Below are positions 7,354-8,061 of a stretch of 8,061 nucleotides of DNA, piece after piece (the first letter of the stretch is position 1; every line of letters begins with the position of its first letter). Under the pieces are notes generated by a model. That model did no database searches. It had not been told where the DNA came from and saw nothing but the letters and a program-made list of their open reading frames with translations. The position numbers and the translations under genes are program-made. The DNA is from Bacteroidia bacterium. GTDB lineage: Bacteria; Bacteroidota; Bacteroidia; Bacteroidales; UBA12481. The stretch lies in contig JAPLDV010000070.1 in NCBI GenBank assembly GCA_026391235.1, positions 1-8,061 of the forward strand, written 5' to 3'.

Positions 7354-7580
7354 TCACCACCCACACCCACACCCACACCCATTCCCCCCCCCGGCAACCG
7401 TGTCAGTCCCGCGGAGGCGGGAACCGCTTCCCTTACCACTAATGCCCTCTGCTGCACCTGTCATCTCCCGAGGGGACGTATTCAATTGCCTCGGTGCAGC
7501 GTCAAGCGGTTCCCGCTTCCGCGGGAATGACAAGGTTGCCGGGGGAAAAAAAGGGAGTGTGAGTGTGGGTGTGGGTGTGA
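7354..7580. repeat. Long imperfect inverted repeat with REP-like core and CCCACA hexamer arms
   Basis: The left arm (7354-7429) and the reverse complement of the right arm (7504-7580) align along almost their whole length. In order they hold CCCACA-type hexamers, a C-run, CGGCAACC, TGTCA, a CCCGCGGAGGCGGG palindromic core (CCCGCGGAAGCGGG in the other arm) and AACCGCTT. The 74-bp loop holds a second stem, GCTGCACC at 7451-7458 pairing with GGTGCAGC at 7493-7500. The TGTCATTCCCGCGG..GCGGGAA type core is like a dispersed REP family seen in many bacteria, and two inverted copies make a REPIN or MITE-like unit. Short frames predicted inside on both strands are low-complexity and not genes. No transposase is nearby. 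Confidence 0.8.
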
Positions 7581-7758
7581 ATCCGGGCGCACGGGTGGCA
7601 TCCGGCATCTGAATGAGAAACCATGAAAAAAGGGCCTTATGAATCGCATTGATTATCTGGAGTTTACAAAGAGTTTTATAGTAGACGGATAATTATCCGT
7701 CTATACGCTCCGTTGTTCATATCGATGTTGACAACTCTTCCACCCCCCTCCCGCCTAA
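7581..7758. other. Intergenic stretch before parE, no supported gene
   Basis: Between the inverted repeat and the parE frame I see no recognisable gene. A 17-codon frame at 7639-7692 (MNRIDYLEFTKSFIVDG) could be a gene-start remnant but matches nothing I know. The segment contains the 22-bp palindrome and a C-rich run at 7743-7748. Confidence 0.5.
7682..7703. other. Perfect 22-bp palindrome (possible operator or hairpin)
   Basis: The half-site TAGACGGATAA is followed immediately by its exact reverse complement, with no spacer. It lies 55 bp before the parE reading frame. There is no T-run on either side, so it is not a classical intrinsic terminator on the plus strand. A dimeric repressor site, a zero-loop cruciform or the scar of a mobile element are possible. 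Confidence 0.6.
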
Positions 7759-8061
7759 TCCTATTCCGAAGAGTCGATCAAGACCCTTGAACCCAAGGAA
7801 CATATCCGGTTAAGGCCCGGTATGTACATCGGTAAGCTGGGCGACGGTTCGGCCCATGATGATGGAATTTACGTCCTTCTGAAGGAGGTTATCGATAATT
7901 CCATCGATGAATTCATGATGGGAAACGGTAAATCCCTCGAAATCTCGATCGATGATAAACTCGTGCGGATTCGTGACCATGGCCGTGGAATCCCGCTCGG
8001 AAAACTGGTTGATGCCGTGGCAAAAATGAACACCGGCGCGAAATACGATTCAAAGGTTTTT
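7759..8061 (+). CDS. parE: DNA topoisomerase IV subunit B (ParE), N-terminal fragment
   Basis: The frame codes for 101 residues of the ATPase domain of a type IIA topoisomerase B subunit, which together with ParC unlinks replicated chromosomes. [20 protein letters not shown] is the N-terminal strap and first helix. EVIDNSIDE is the Bergerat-fold N box with the catalytic Glu and the Mg-binding Asn. [10 protein letters not shown] is the next ATP-site motif, and [11 protein letters not shown] leads to the ATP lid. The [22 protein letters not shown] form favours Bacteroidota ParE over GyrB, where the usual form is YIG.T...GLHHLVYEVVDN. It is cut by the window edge. An in-frame TAA at 7756-7758 sits just before TCC-TAT-TCC (S-Y-S), and there is no ATG, GTG or TTG before the M of RPGMYIG at residue 22, so the normal start is lost or shifted. 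An ATG at 7725 is in a different frame. Confidence 0.88.

Noticed and set aside
7354..7580. CRISPR array
   Set aside because: The repeats are inverted, not direct with regular spacers, and there are no cas genes.
7240..7612. Overlapping open frames on both strands in the inverted repeat
   Set aside because: Low-complexity Pro/Thr or Gly-rich translations arise from the hexamer tracts and GC-rich core.
7639..7692. A 17-codon frame MNRIDYLEFTKSFIVDG
   Set aside because: Too short, not recognised, and its end runs into the palindrome; it may be a gene-start remnant but cannot be supported.

Overview
The window most likely comes from a member of the Bacteroidota, probably an environmental or metagenome-derived genome. 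The clues are a type IX secretion (T9SS) C-terminal sorting domain, a SusD-era style '6-bladed beta-propeller' lipoprotein, a TAnnTTTG-type promoter hexamer region, and a ParE N-terminus of the form [32 protein letters not shown] that I associate with this phylum. Lineage below phylum cannot be set from these data.

Left half, minus strand (about 1-4187): a putative secreted and surface block. Reading along the minus strand, first comes a C10 (streptopain/SpeB-like) cysteine peptidase with a signal peptide and propeptide. It continues, in a different frame, into a large protein with the peptidase C-terminal half, leucine-rich repeats, Ig-like or lectin-like domains and a T9SS sorting tail. Together these look like one gene (763-4187) broken near 3699, where the segment carrying the catalytic Cys is missing. 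Downstream is a beta-propeller lipoprotein that runs off the left edge and also seems to lack internal blades. Four tandem 7-bp units sit directly before the peptidase start codon.

Centre, plus strand (4388-6882): an intact two-gene potassium uptake operon. It encodes a single-RCK TrkA/KtrA regulatory subunit and, 8 bp later, a TrkH/KtrB channel subunit with all four selectivity-filter loops. It is transcribed divergently from the peptidase gene.

Right part, plus strand (6883-8061): a decayed remnant of a hemerythrin-like plus PAS protein (DUF438 type), then a long imperfect inverted repeat (about 76-bp arms, about 74-bp loop) made of CCCACA-type hexamers and a REP-like CCCGCGGAGGCGGG core, then a perfect 22-bp palindrome, and finally the start of topoisomerase IV subunit B (parE), cut by the window edge. 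The parE frame has no recognisable start codon.

The recurring oddity is that four of the six genes show short internal deletions or frame breaks at positions where their families are conserved, while the potassium genes are clean. This may be real gene decay or an assembly problem. I see no convincing new defence, CRISPR or biosynthetic system. The best leads are the Cys-less peptidase-LRR locus and the composite inverted repeat.
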